In this document: piece after piece, positions 49,097-57,441 of the stretch
How positions within the stretch are numbered: the first letter of the stretch is position 1
Layout of the letters: each line of letters begins with the position of its first letter
From: Paraburkholderia phytofirmans OLGA172
GTDB lineage: Bacteria; Pseudomonadota; Gammaproteobacteria; Burkholderiales; Burkholderiaceae
Length of the DNA: 64,000 nt
NCBI RefSeq assembly: GCF_001634365.1
Contig: NZ_CP014578.1
Coordinates: 62,001 to 126,000 of the forward strand
Reading direction: 5' to 3'
Made by a program: the position numbers and the translations under genes
Notes under the pieces: generated by a model
What the model was told of the DNA's origin: nothing
The model's input: the letters and a program-made list of their open reading frames with translations, nothing else
Databases searched by the model: none

Positions 49097-49635
49097 GCGA
49101 TATGAATTTTCTGGTGATCGACGACGATGAAGTGTTCTCCGGCATCCTCGCCCGTGGTTTGACGCGGCGCGGTTATACGGTGGCCGAAGCGCACAATGCG
49201 GATGAGGCGATCAAGTTGGCGAACCAGCAGAAGTTCAACCAGATCACGGTGGACCTGCATCTCGGCAACGATTCCGGTCTTACGCTCGTGGCCCCCTTGC
49301 GTGATTTGCAGCCTGACGCGCGCATGCTGGTGTTGACCGGTTATGCCAGCATCGCCACGGCGGTGCAGGCGGTGAAAGACGGCGCCGATAACTACCTGGC
49401 GAAGCCCGCCAATGTCGAGACGATTTTGTCGGCGCTGCAAAGCGAAGCGAGTTCGCTGCAAGCTGAAGAGGCGATTGAGCATCCCATGCCGTTGTCGGTT
49501 GCGCGTCTGGAGTGGGAGCATATTCAACGCGTGCTCGCGGAGCACGGCGGCAATATTTCGGCCACTGCGCGCGCGTTGAACATGCATCGTCGAACGCTGC
49601 AACGCAAGCTGGCGAAGCGGCCGGTCAAGCAGTAA
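49093..49635 (+). CDS. regA: RegA/PrrA-type response regulator
   Basis: A 180-residue regulator: receiver domain with acidic residues DDD at 10-12, phospho-acceptor Asp54 (ITVDLHLGNDSG) and a conserved Lys in YLAKPAN, then a Fis-like HTH. The last HTH reads LNMHRRTLQRKLAKRPVKQ, the near-invariant RegA recognition helix. It is the partner of regB just upstream, probably controlling respiratory and redox genes. Confidence 0.93.
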   Translation: MSDMNFLVIDDDEVFSGILARGLTRRGYTVAEAHNADEAIKLANQQKFNQITVDLHLGNDSGLTLVAPLRDLQPDARMLVLTGYASIATAVQAVKDGADNYLAKPANVETILSALQSEASSLQAEEAIEHPMPLSVARLEWEHIQRVLAEHGGNISATARALNMHRRTLQRKLAKRPVKQ

Positions 49636-49671
49636 GCGCTGGGGCTTGCGCGCGCTTGTGAGCCGTCAAGC

Positions 49672-49708
49672 AAAACGGGCCGTCTTTCACAAGACGGCCC
49701 GTTTTTTT
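49672..49708 (+). terminator. terminator of regBA
   Basis: A 15-bp perfect stem (AAAACGGGCCGTCTT, loop TCAC, AAGACGGCCCGTTTT) followed by more T residues. It lies between convergent regA and hslU and may act on both. Confidence 0.93.
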
Positions 49709-49777
49709 ACGCCTCACGCATGATTGGCTGCATGCGAGGCGCGCGGCTTTAAGGCGATATCAGCGTCGGCGCCGGCA

Positions 49778-51124
49778 TCACAGCACGTAACGCGACAGAT
49801 CTTCGTCTTCCGCCACGTCGTTCAGCGCGCGATCGACATACGCCGCGTCGATCTGCACCGTCTTGCCCGAGTGATTGCCGGCTGCGAACGAAACGTCTTC
49901 GAGCAGTTTTTCGATCACTGTGTACAGACGGCGCGCGCCGATGTTTTCAGTCTTCTCGTTGACCGAGTACGCGATTTCAGCCATACGGCGAATGCCGTCG
50001 TCGGCGAATTCCAGGTGCACGTCCTCAGTAGCCAGCAGTGCCTGGTATTGCTTGACGAGGCTCGCGTCGGTCGACACCAGGATCGATTCGAAATCGCCCA
50101 CCGACAGCGAATCCAGTTCGACCCGAATCGGGAAGCGGCCTTGCAGTTCCGGAATCAGATCGCTCGGCTTGGCCAGATGAAACGCGCCACTTGCGATGAA
50201 CAGAATGTGGTCGGTCTTCACCATGCCGTACTTGGTGTTGATCGTGGTGCCTTCGACGAGCGGCAGCAGATCGCGCTGCACGCCCTGACGCGACACTTCA
50301 CCACCGCCTGCTTCACTACGCGACGCGATCTTGTCGATTTCGTCGAGGAAAACAATACCGTTCTGCTCGACGTTCTGCACCGCCTTGGCTTTCACCTCTT
50401 CGTCGTTGAGCATCTTGCCGGCTTCTTCGTCGGTGAGGACCTTGAGCGCTTCCTTCACCTTCAGCTTGCGGCGTGTTTTCTTGCCGCCGCCGATGTTCGC
50501 GAACATCGAACGGATCTGCTCAGTCATGTCTTCCATGCCCGGCGGTCCCATGATGTCCATGCCCACTTGCGGCTGTTCGACGTCAAGTTCGATTTCCTTG
50601 TCGTCGAGCAGGCCTTCGCGCAGACGCTTGCGGAAAGTCTGACGCGTGGTGCTCCCTTCGTCCGCCGTGTCGACGGCGTTCGAACTCGCGCCGAAACCAA
50701 CCGGCCGGGCGCTCGGCAGCAGGATGTCGAGGATACGGTCTTCGGCCTGATCTTCCGCCTTGGTCCGTACTTTGCGCATTTCCGTTTCGCGCGTCTGCTT
50801 GATTGAGATCTCCATCAGATCGCGCACAATGCTGTCGACGTCGCGGCCGACGTAGCCGACTTCGGTGAATTTGGTGGCTTCGATCTTGATGAACGGCGCG
50901 TCGGCCAGTTTCGCCAGACGCCGCGCGATTTCGGTTTTGCCGACGCCGGTCGGTCCGATCATCAAAATGTTCTTCGGCGTGATTTCCTGACGCAGCGGGT
51001 CTTCAACCTGCTGACGGCGCCAACGGTTGCGCAGCGCCACGGCAACCGCTTTCTTCGCGCGGCCTTGGCCGATGATGTGTTTGTCGAGTTCCGAGACGAT
51101 CTCGGCAGGGGTCATGGTGCTCAT
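49778..51124 (-). CDS. hslU: ATP-dependent protease ATPase subunit HslU
   Basis: A 448-residue AAA+ unfoldase that feeds substrates into HslV. Walker A is GPTGVGKTE near residue 60, Walker B is [12 protein letters not shown] near 258, and a charged I-domain lies between about 110 and 240 ([14 protein letters not shown] segments). The C-terminal tail [10 protein letters not shown] inserts into HslV. Length is standard. hslV is nine bases upstream. Confidence 0.97.
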   Translation of the reverse strand: MSTMTPAEIVSELDKHIIGQGRAKKAVAVALRNRWRRQQVEDPLRQEITPKNILMIGPTGVGKTEIARRLAKLADAPFIKIEATKFTEVGYVGRDVDSIVRDLMEISIKQTRETEMRKVRTKAEDQAEDRILDILLPSARPVGFGASSNAVDTADEGSTTRQTFRKRLREGLLDDKEIELDVEQPQVGMDIMGPPGMEDMTEQIRSMFANIGGGKKTRRKLKVKEALKVLTDEEAGKMLNDEEVKAKAVQNVEQNGIVFLDEIDKIASRSEAGGGEVSRQGVQRDLLPLVEGTTINTKYGMVKTDHILFIASGAFHLAKPSDLIPELQGRFPIRVELDSLSVGDFESILVSTDASLVKQYQALLATEDVHLEFADDGIRRMAEIAYSVNEKTENIGARRLYTVIEKLLEDVSFAAGNHSGKTVQIDAAYVDRALNDVAEDEDLSRYVL

Positions 51125-51133
51125 CGTGGGTCC

Positions 51134-51670
51134 TTACTCGATCGTCTCGATGACGCGGTTATGGTTCGTATAGATGCACATGTCGCCGGCAATCTCCAGC
51201 GACTTCTCCACGATCTCGCGCGGCGACAGCTCGGTATTGTCAACGAGCGCCTTCGCGGCGGCTTGCGCGTATGCGCCGCCTGAACCGATCGCGCAGATAC
51301 CGCCTTCCGGATCCAGCACGTCGCCGTTACCGGTAATGACGAGGGTGGTGGTGGCATCCGCGGCGATCAGCATCGCTTCGAGGCGGCGCAGCATGCGGTC
51401 GGTGCGCCAGTCTTTGGCGAGTTCGACGGCGGCGCGGGTCAGATTACCCTGATGTTTTTCCAGCTTCGCTTCGAAGCGGTCGAGCAGCGAGAAGGCGTCG
51501 GCCGTGCCGCCGGCAAAGCCGACCATCACCTTGCCGTTATAGATGCGCCGGACTTTCTTCGCACCGCCTTTCATGACGATGTTGCCCAGCGTCACCTGAC
51601 CGTCGCCGCCAAGCGCGACCTTGTCGCCGCGGCGCACGGAAACGATCGTCGTGCCGTGAAATTGCTCCAT
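51134..51670 (-). CDS. hslV: ATP-dependent protease peptidase subunit HslV
   Basis: A 178-residue threonine protease. The propeptide MEQFHG is followed by the Thr7-Thr8 pair ([21 protein letters not shown]), where the first Thr becomes the nucleophile after processing. [14 protein letters not shown] near 130 is also conserved. The start at MEQFHG is chosen for this processing pattern; the upstream extension is not HslV-like. A sigma-32-like promoter and a strong hairpin lie in the leader. Confidence 0.97.
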   Translation of the reverse strand: MEQFHGTTIVSVRRGDKVALGGDGQVTLGNIVMKGGAKKVRRIYNGKVMVGFAGGTADAFSLLDRFEAKLEKHQGNLTRAAVELAKDWRTDRMLRRLEAMLIAADATTTLVITGNGDVLDPEGGICAIGSGGAYAQAAAKALVDNTELSPREIVEKSLEIAGDMCIYTNHNRVIETIE

Positions 51671-51701
51671 ATGCGTTCCTCTTTGCAAAACGGGTAGGAC
51701 A

Positions 51702-51720
51702 CGGTGGTGCAGCACCACCG
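51702..51720 (-). promoter_or_regulatory. hairpin in the hslVU leader
   Basis: CGGTGGTGC-A-GCACCACCG, a 9-bp perfect inverted repeat 31 bp upstream of the hslV start. As RNA it would form a tight stem with a GCAGC-type loop. A stabilising 5' stem-loop has been described for E. coli hslVU (clpQY) mRNA, so a similar role is plausible. Confidence 0.6.
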
Positions 51721-51801
51721 CATGAATCCTGAAAGCGGACGGCGCGCAACGCTGCAACGATCAACCGGTTGGCGTGCGCTCGTACAACGCATGTTCGACT
51801 T

Positions 51802-51829
51802 ATTTTAGGGCGTGCGCGGTCATATCAAG
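51802..51829 (-). promoter_or_regulatory. sigma-32-like promoter for hslVU
   Basis: On the minus strand, CTTGATA (51829-51823), then about 12 bp, then CCCTAAAAT (51810-51802). This resembles the heat-shock consensus CTTGAAA / CCCCATNT with correct spacing; as a sigma-70 promoter the spacer would be only 15. It lies about 130 bp before hslV. Confidence 0.5.
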
Positions 51830-51899
51830 AGCCGGCAAATGGCATAAGACAAAAACACGGGATTCAGAGCGGAGGACTGTGCGGAAGGGCGCACAAAAG

Positions 51900-51928
51900 A
51901 AAAAAGGCGCACAGATCACCGTGCGCCT
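51900..51928 (-). terminator. terminator of dksA
   Basis: Read on the minus strand: AGGCGCAC, 8-base loop, GTGCGCCT, then a run of T. It lies 50 bp after the dksA stop. Confidence 0.88.
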
Positions 51929-51978
51929 CTGACGAAGCAGCTAAAAAGGGCGCGGAGCCGAAGCCGCGCCGCAGGCGT

Positions 51979-52398
51979 TCAGTCGCCGAACAGCTTCTGG
52001 CGCAGTTCGCGGCGTTCCTGTGCTTCGAGCGACAGGGTGGCCGTGGGCCGCGCGAGCAGACGCGGAATGCCGATCGGCTCGCCGGTTTCTTCACACCAGC
52101 CGTAATCGCCCGAATCGATGCGCGCGATCGATTGCTGCACCTTCTTCAGCAGCTTGCGCTCGCGGTCGCGCGTGCGCAGTTCGAGCGCGTGCTCTTCTTC
52201 GATCGTTGCACGGTCGGCGGGATCCGGCACGATTACCGTTTCGCGCAGGTTCTCGGTCGTCTGGCCGGCGTTGCGGAGAATGTCCGCCTGCAGCTGTTCG
52301 AGCTTGTTCTTGAAGAAAGCGAGCTGATCCTCATTCATGTAATCCTTGTCGCTCATCTTCAGGATTTCGGCTTCAGTCAAGAGTCGTTTCGTCGTCAT
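51979..52398 (-). CDS. dksA: RNA polymerase-binding factor DksA (reduced zinc finger)
   Basis: A 139-residue DksA, which enters the secondary channel of RNA polymerase and with ppGpp mediates the stringent response. The coiled-coil tip motif DxxDxA is intact (D59, D62, A64 in PDPADRAT). In the C-terminal domain the four zinc ligands of E. coli are here C102, T105, S123 and A126 (GWCEETGEPIGIPRLLARP), so only one Cys remains. The same Cys-Thr-Ser-Ala pattern is seen in alphaproteobacterial DksA, and zinc-independent DksA proteins exist. The start is MTTKRLLTEAEI. It has a good terminator and a long upstream gap. Confidence 0.95.
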   Translation of the reverse strand: MTTKRLLTEAEILKMSDKDYMNEDQLAFFKNKLEQLQADILRNAGQTTENLRETVIVPDPADRATIEEEHALELRTRDRERKLLKKVQQSIARIDSGDYGWCEETGEPIGIPRLLARPTATLSLEAQERRELRQKLFGD

Positions 52399-53053
52399 CT
52401 GGCTTGCTTCTTCAATGTGAGGCAAAACTCTTACATAGTGCCCGCAATTTCGTATTGCCCGCAAAGACGCCACGAGGACGCTGAGCGCTAGCAGGCACGG
52501 ACGATGGGCTGTCGGTGACGCCGAAGCGCCTTGCGCCCACGCGCCGGGCGCGCCTACGCCATTGCGGGGCCGAACTCCTCTGGAAACCGATTCTCAATTG
52601 TTCCTGAGGCATTGCTTGCCGGCAGCATGCCTTGTGCGCTGTGCCAGCCGGCATTGTCGGCGTGATTTCCGGATAAGATTTTCCGGCGCCGTTTCAGGCC
52701 CGGCGCGGAATACGCACTGACCGGGCAATTCGTTATCATTCTCCAGTGGGCACGTATTGTAACTGAATCACAATCCAGCACCGCAACTAGTGAAAATCCC
52801 CCGGCGGCGCATTGATATCCCGAAAATATAACGCGCGCACGATCAAAAAGCGATGGTCGTGCACGGTTGAATACAGCAGGGTTTTCACGTGTTTTTCACA
52901 CGACCGACATTTCAGCGGGCTTTCAGCCGCTCCCCTGCGTATTCTGCAGACGATTGACCCGGCGCCTGCGGGGCGTACGCTCATCGCTGGGGCGCTCCGG
53001 TGCGCTGGCACGCCGCGTGCCGCACCACCGGCGCGGCACGACACGTGTGACGT
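52399..53053. other. 655-bp gap upstream of dksA
   Basis: No gene supported. On the minus strand it has a TACAAT -10 candidate (52761-52756) and a Fur-family-like box just downstream (52725-52743), giving dksA a leader of about 350 nt if this is its promoter. Several short hairpins (for example CCGGA/TCCGG around 52663-52685) occur. A small plus-strand frame near 52812 runs into the zinc chaperone gene and looks spurious. A small RNA is possible. Confidence 0.5.
52725..52743. promoter_or_regulatory. Fur-family box candidate
   Basis: On the minus strand GAGAATGATAACGAATTGC matches 13 of 19 positions of the Fur consensus GATAATGATAATCATTATC, with the first 11 bases nearly complete and the second half poor. 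It starts about 12 bp downstream of a TACAAT -10 hexamer on the same strand. Confidence 0.42.
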
Positions 53054-54157
53054 TTACGCCAGGCAGGCGTCCAGGCCGTCGGTGATCAGGTCTTGCGGCA
53101 GTTCGATGCCGATGAACACCATCTTGTTGGTCTTCTTCTCGATCGGCTGCCATTTCGCGGCGAGGTCGCTGCCCATCATCTGGTGGACGCCCTGGAACAC
53201 CACCTTGCGGTCGACGCCCTTCATATACAGCACGCCCTTATAGCGCAACAGGCGCTCGCCATAGATCTGCAAAATGCCGCCAAGGAAGTCCTCGAGTTTG
53301 TTCGGATCGAACGGGCGGTCACTGCGGTAGACGAACGATTTGATCTTGTCGTCGTGGTGCGCGTGATGGTGATGCGCGTGGTCGTGGCCTTCGTGGTCGC
53401 ACTTGCCGTGGTCGTGATCGCAGTTTTCGTGATCGTGACCGTCGTGGTCGGCATGGGTGTGGCCGTGCTCGTCATGCGCGTGAGCGTGGCTGTGCGCGTG
53501 TTCGTCTTCAGCGAGGAAGTCCGGGTCGATTTCGAGCTTCGAATTGAGGTTGAAGCCGCGCAAGTCGAAGATTTCCTTGATGTCCGCTTCGCCGAAATTG
53601 ACGAACTTGATCGCCGCCCGCGGATTCATGTGCAACAGGCGATGGCGCAGATCGTCCACATGCTGTTCATCGACCAGGTCGGCCTTGGTGATGAACAGGC
53701 GATCGGCGAAGCCGACCTGACGCTGCACCACTTCATGCTCGTCCAGTTGATGGTTCGCGTGCTTCGCGTCGACCAGTGTGATGATTGCGTCGAGCAGGAA
53801 TTCGTTGGCGATCTGGTCGTCCATGAAGAACGTCTGCGCGACCGGGCCTGGATTGGCGAGACCGGTGGTTTCGATCACGACCCGGTCGAAATCCAGTTCG
53901 CCGGACTGCTTCTTCGCCGCCAGATCGCCCAGCACGCGCGACAGGTCGCCGCGGATCGTGCAGCAGATGCAGCCGTTGCTCATCTGGATGATCTGCTCGC
54001 TCGTGTCCTGCACGAGGATTTCGTTATCGATGTTCTCTTCGCCGAACTCGTTCTCGATCACGGCGATCTTCATGCCGTGCTTTTCGTTCAGGATGCGCTT
54101 GAGCAGGGTGGTTTTGCCGCTGCCGAGAAAGCCGGTCAGGATGGTGACTGGGATCAT
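53054..54157 (-). CDS. CobW/COG0523-family GTPase, zinc metallochaperone-like
   Basis: A 367-residue G3E GTPase. Walker A is GFLGSGKTT (9-17), the metal motif is GCICC (62-66) and ITKADL supplies the guanine-recognition motif. A long His/Asp-rich segment (about 232-275, with dozens of His residues) precedes the CobW C-terminal domain. COG0523 proteins of this form (ZNG1/YeiR-like) deliver zinc to client enzymes, often under Zur control in zinc starvation. A tandem repeat array and a palindrome lie upstream. It is beside dksA, whose zinc finger is reduced. Confidence 0.92.
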   Translation of the reverse strand: MIPVTILTGFLGSGKTTLLKRILNEKHGMKIAVIENEFGEENIDNEILVQDTSEQIIQMSNGCICCTIRGDLSRVLGDLAAKKQSGELDFDRVVIETTGLANPGPVAQTFFMDDQIANEFLLDAIITLVDAKHANHQLDEHEVVQRQVGFADRLFITKADLVDEQHVDDLRHRLLHMNPRAAIKFVNFGEADIKEIFDLRGFNLNSKLEIDPDFLAEDEHAHSHAHAHDEHGHTHADHDGHDHENCDHDHGKCDHEGHDHAHHHHAHHDDKIKSFVYRSDRPFDPNKLEDFLGGILQIYGERLLRYKGVLYMKGVDRKVVFQGVHQMMGSDLAAKWQPIEKKTNKMVFIGIELPQDLITDGLDACLA

Positions 54158-54190
54158 GTTGGTCGCCTTTACGTGAGTCTGTGCGTAATC

Positions 54191-54299
54191 GAATTTACAG
54201 CGCGAATTTACAGCGCGAATTTACAGCGCGAAATGTGCAGCGCGAAATGTACAGCGCCGGATCTGCAGCGCGAAATGCGCAGCGCGCAAGCTGCAGCGA
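54191..54299. repeat. array of eight 13-14 bp tandem repeats upstream of the COG0523 gene
   Basis: Three identical copies of GAATTTACAGCGC (54191-54229) are followed by five 14-bp variants (GAAATGTGCAGCGC, GAAATGTACAGCGC, CGGATCTGCAGCGC, GAAATGCGCAGCGC, GCAAGCTGCAGCGA) to 54299. The invariant core is GCAGC(GC) or ACAGCGC. The array begins 34 bp upstream of the start codon and would lie in the promoter or 5' leader. Confidence 0.92.
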
Positions 54300-54362
54300 A
54301 TGCGTCTGCGAATCCGGTTTGCCGGGCACGGCAGCCTGACGGCGCGCGGCCCGATCTAGGCG

Positions 54363-54384
54363 GATATTGAAACATATCTGTCAA
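54363..54384 (-). promoter_or_regulatory. palindrome with TTGACA, upstream of the COG0523 gene
   Basis: GATAT-N6-ATATC (54363-54378) abuts an exact TTGACA on the minus strand (54384-54379), a probable -35 for the COG0523 gene. No strong -10 is seen at 17 bp. The palindrome is placed as an operator and could be a Zur-type site; this is inference. Confidence 0.42.
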
Positions 54385-54451
54385 GCCGGCGCTGACGGCG
54401 GGGGCGAACCCCTCCGCGGCACTCGGGAAATAGCCCTGAAGCTATGGGCGA

Positions 54452-55654
54452 TCAGGCAATTTGCAACAGCAGGCCTTTCAGATATTCGCCTTCCGGGAAT
54501 GCGGTGAGCAACGGGTGGTCGACTCCAGCGCCAAGGCGCTTGAGAATCCGTGCATCGACGCGTGCATCGGCCGCCGCGCCGGAGACGATCTTCTGGAACA
54601 ACTCCGAGTCGATCGCGCCGGAGCATGAATAGGTGAACAGCAGGCCGCCCGGGCGCAGCAGCTTCAGGCCGGTCAGGTTGATGTCCTTATAGGCGCGCGA
54701 GGCGCGGTCCACGTGTTCGCGCGAGGGCGCGAATTTCGGCGGGTCGAGCACGATCAGGTCGAAACGCTCGCCTTCGTCGTAGAGGCGGCGCAGCGTTTTG
54801 AACGCGTCGGCGTCGAGCCAGGTGGCGCGCTCGGCGTCGAAACCGTTGGCGGCCACGTTCTGTTGCGCGATCGCGAGCGCGTCGCCCGACGAATCGATCG
54901 ATACCACGCGCTTCGCCCCGCCTTTCAATGCCGCCAGCGAAAAACCGCCGGTGTAGCAGAAGCAGTTCAGCACGTCGCGATCTTTCGCAAGTTCCTGCAC
55001 CAGCAGGCGGTTGTCGCGTTGGTCGACGTAGAAGCCTGTCTTGTGGCCGTTGCGCACGTCGACGTGGTAACGCACGCCATTTTCGCTCGCAATCAGCGCT
55101 TCCGACGGAGCTTCACCCGCCAGCACGCCGGTGATCTGCTCAAGCCCTTCCTTCTGGCGGATCGACACGTCCGAGCGCTCGTAGACGTTCGGGCAGCCGG
55201 TCGCGTCGGTCAGCGCGGCGACGATCGCTTCCTTCCATGCTTCGACGCCGGTCGCCATGAACTGGCATACCAGCTGGCTGCGCTGGCCTTCGTCTTCGGC
55301 CACGTAATGATCGACGATCAGGCCGGGCAGGCCGTCCGCTTCGCCGAAAATCAGCCGTACGGCACCCGTGTTGTGCACCATCGTTTGACGATGCGCGAGC
55401 GCGCGCTGCACGCGGCGCTTGAAGAATGCATGATCGATCGGTTCGGCTTCGTCGAAGCTCCACACGCGGGCGCGAATCTGCGAATGCGGGCTGTAGGCTG
55501 CACGCGCGAGGAAGCGGCCGTCGTGCGCGCGCACCAGCACGGTCGCTCCGGGAGCGGGATTGCCGTCGACGCGATCGATCGCGTTGGCATAGACCCACGG
55601 ATGGCGGCGCAGCAGCGATTTTTCTTTCGACGGTTTGAGCGTAACGGTATTCAT
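54452..55654 (-). CDS. rlmI: class I SAM-dependent rRNA methyltransferase (RlmI-like)
   Basis: A 400-residue protein with an N-terminal PUA domain (LRRHPWVYANAIDRVDGNPAPGATVLVRAHDGRFLARAAYS-like, residues 15-60) and a C-terminal methyltransferase. Landmarks are GHKTGFYVDQRDNR, VLNCFCYTGGFSLAAL with the SAM site, DLIVLDPPKFAPS and LFTYSCSGAID. RlmI makes 5-methylcytosine at 23S position 1962 in E. coli; the close homology suggests the same. The start is MNTVTLKPSKEKSLL, with a weak ribosome site. Confidence 0.88.
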   Translation of the reverse strand: MNTVTLKPSKEKSLLRRHPWVYANAIDRVDGNPAPGATVLVRAHDGRFLARAAYSPHSQIRARVWSFDEAEPIDHAFFKRRVQRALAHRQTMVHNTGAVRLIFGEADGLPGLIVDHYVAEDEGQRSQLVCQFMATGVEAWKEAIVAALTDATGCPNVYERSDVSIRQKEGLEQITGVLAGEAPSEALIASENGVRYHVDVRNGHKTGFYVDQRDNRLLVQELAKDRDVLNCFCYTGGFSLAALKGGAKRVVSIDSSGDALAIAQQNVAANGFDAERATWLDADAFKTLRRLYDEGERFDLIVLDPPKFAPSREHVDRASRAYKDINLTGLKLLRPGGLLFTYSCSGAIDSELFQKIVSGAAADARVDARILKRLGAGVDHPLLTAFPEGEYLKGLLLQIA

Positions 55655-55764
55655 CAGGGTGTCAGCAGGAGCAGTAGGCCGCGTGGACAAAGAGGCACAC
55701 GGCAGGTGAAGCGAAGGTTCAGACCGCAAGCCGCAAAAAGCAAAACAAAAAGCAAAGAGCGGAA

Positions 55765-56688
55765 TCAGTCGCGTTTTTTGGCGCGCGGATGCGCCTGATC
55801 GTAGACGTGCGCAAGATGCTGGAAATCGAGCGCGGTGTAGACCTGGGTGGCGGTGATGCTGGCGTGCCCGAGCAGTTCCTGCACGGCCCGCAGATCGCCG
55901 CTCGACTGCAGCACGTGCGTGGCGAACGAATGCCGCAGCACGTGCGGATGGACGTTGGCGGGAATGCCGGCGACCAGCGCCGCGCGCTTCACACGCTCAC
56001 GCACGACATTCGGCGACAGCCGATTGCCGCGCGTCGAAAGAAACAGCGGATGCGGATCGTGTTTCACCATCTGCTCGCGCACCGCGAGCCACGCGTTCAA
56101 GGCGTCGATAGCTTTGCTGCCGACCGGCACGATGCGACGCCGGTCGCCCTTGCCAAGCACTTCGACCTCGGCGGAGTCGAGTTTGAGCCAGCCCGCGGAG
56201 CGGTAGCCGTCGGCGTCGGCAAAACGGGCGTCGAGGCCGACCAGTTCGGCCAGACGCAGGCCCGACGAGTAGAACAGCTCGAGCATCGCGTGGTCGCGCA
56301 GACCTTCGGGCGTCGCGGCGGGCGGGCTCTCCATCAGGCGCGTGGCGTCGTCGACGGAAAGCGCTTTGGGTAGTGATTTGGCCTGTTTCGGCGCCCGCAC
56401 GGCGGCGACCGGGTTGGCCGGCAGATCGACGCGGCCCGCGAGCCAGCGGTAGAACGCCCGCCAGCACGACAGCCGATGACTGATCGAGCGCGCCGTCAGG
56501 CCGCCGGCATGCGCCCGCGAAACCGCGCCGCGAATATCGACAGCGGTGAGGCTTTCAAGCGGCCGACCTTTGGCCAGCAGCTTGAGCTCGTCGAGTTCGT
56601 GGGTGTAGCCGCGCAGCGTATGCGCCGATAGTCGCCGCTCATGTTCGAGATTCGACAGATAGGCGGCGATCGGGTCGGCGGCGGTCAC
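55765..56688 (-). CDS. xerC: tyrosine recombinase XerC
   Basis: A 307-residue site-specific recombinase that resolves chromosome dimers at dif with XerD. The N-terminal SAM-like DNA-binding domain (YLSNLEHERRLSAHTLRGYTHELDEL) precedes the catalytic domain: Arg in SGLRLAELVGL, Lys in VLGKGDRRR, HVLRHSFATHVL (HxxR), LGHASI and nucleophile Tyr in TQVYTAL. Length is standard. It follows a DUF484 gene, the usual xerC neighbour in proteobacteria. Confidence 0.95.
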   Translation of the reverse strand: MTAADPIAAYLSNLEHERRLSAHTLRGYTHELDELKLLAKGRPLESLTAVDIRGAVSRAHAGGLTARSISHRLSCWRAFYRWLAGRVDLPANPVAAVRAPKQAKSLPKALSVDDATRLMESPPAATPEGLRDHAMLELFYSSGLRLAELVGLDARFADADGYRSAGWLKLDSAEVEVLGKGDRRRIVPVGSKAIDALNAWLAVREQMVKHDPHPLFLSTRGNRLSPNVVRERVKRAALVAGIPANVHPHVLRHSFATHVLQSSGDLRAVQELLGHASITATQVYTALDFQHLAHVYDQAHPRAKKRD

Positions 56689-56721
56689 GATGGCCTTTGG
56701 CGGGATCGGCGGATCGGCGGC

Positions 56722-57441
56722 TTAGCGCGGCAGCAGACGGCTCAGCGCCGCGCTGGCCAACGCGCCGATCTGCGTCAGGAAATCGGTGGCCATGCCGTCG
56801 TGGAAGCGGCGTGCGTCCGCCGAACCCATGACCAGCAGGCCGAAGGTGGGCGCTTCTTCCTTGCCTTCGGGGTCGCGCAGCGCGAGCAGCGCAATCGACT
56901 CGGTAGCGTGTGCGGACTCACTCGCACCGCCCGCTGACGCGCCGTCGCTCACCGCCGACACCGCCGGCGCCAGCCACTGCGCTGCTTCGAAGCCGGTGTT
57001 CGCGCCACAGTACGGCGTGGTGAGGCTGTTCGCGAAGATTCGCACTTCTTCGCCGACATGGCGCGCGAACTCGGCCTGTGCATACGGCTCGGAGACGTCC
57101 CATACGCGCAGCGCGGCTTGCGGCACATCGAAAATATCGCGCAAGCCGTTGGAGATCGTGCGCGGCAGCGCGTACGGATCGCGCTCGGCCATCACGCGGA
57201 TGGTCCAGCGATTGAATTTCGAGGCAATGCTGTCGTTTTCGTGACCGTAGCGCAGCAGCTCGGCCAGGCGCCGTTCGAGATGCTTGTTCTTGTCGCGCAG
57301 CATTTCCATTTGCCGTTCCTGCAGCGACACCGCGGCTTTGCCGTGCGGGTTCGCAAGCCGGATCGTCGCGAGCATTTCCGCGTGTTCGGCGAAGAATTCG
57401 GGGTTGGCGAGCAGATATTCGGCGACTTCGCGATCGTTCAT
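56722..57441 (-). CDS. DUF484 family protein (GAF-like)
   Basis: A 239-residue protein. It starts MNDREVAEYLLANPEFFAEHAEML, has a coiled-coil segment (LQERQMEMLRDKNKHLERRLAELLRYGHEN), then a GAF-like domain ending TDFLTQIGALASAALSRLL. DUF484 proteins are conserved between dapF and xerC in proteobacteria; their function is not established. The start is chosen at MNDREV, where homologues begin. It precedes xerC by 33 bp on the same strand. Confidence 0.9.
   Translation of the reverse strand: MNDREVAEYLLANPEFFAEHAEMLATIRLANPHGKAAVSLQERQMEMLRDKNKHLERRLAELLRYGHENDSIASKFNRWTIRVMAERDPYALPRTISNGLRDIFDVPQAALRVWDVSEPYAQAEFARHVGEEVRIFANSLTTPYCGANTGFEAAQWLAPAVSAVSDGASAGGASESAHATESIALLALRDPEGKEEAPTFGLLVMGSADARRFHDGMATDFLTQIGALASAALSRLLPR

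Larger units (their letters stand above)
51671..51978. other. dksA-hslV intergenic region
   Basis: 308 bp between two minus-strand genes. It holds the dksA terminator (51900-51928), the heat-shock promoter candidate (51802-51829) and the leader hairpin (51702-51720). No gene is seen. Confidence 0.6.

Noticed and set aside
52812..53243. A 143-codon plus-strand frame near the COG0523 gene
   Set aside because: Nearly half lies antisense to the conserved C-terminus of the COG0523 protein, and the rest lacks coding character.
54191..54299. CRISPR-like or attachment-site array
   Set aside because: Units are 13-14 bp, directly adjacent and degenerate, with no unique spacers, cas genes or integrase nearby.
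55765..56688. Phage or integron integrase
   Set aside because: Length, motifs and the DUF484 neighbour identify housekeeping XerC; there are no mobile-element genes around.
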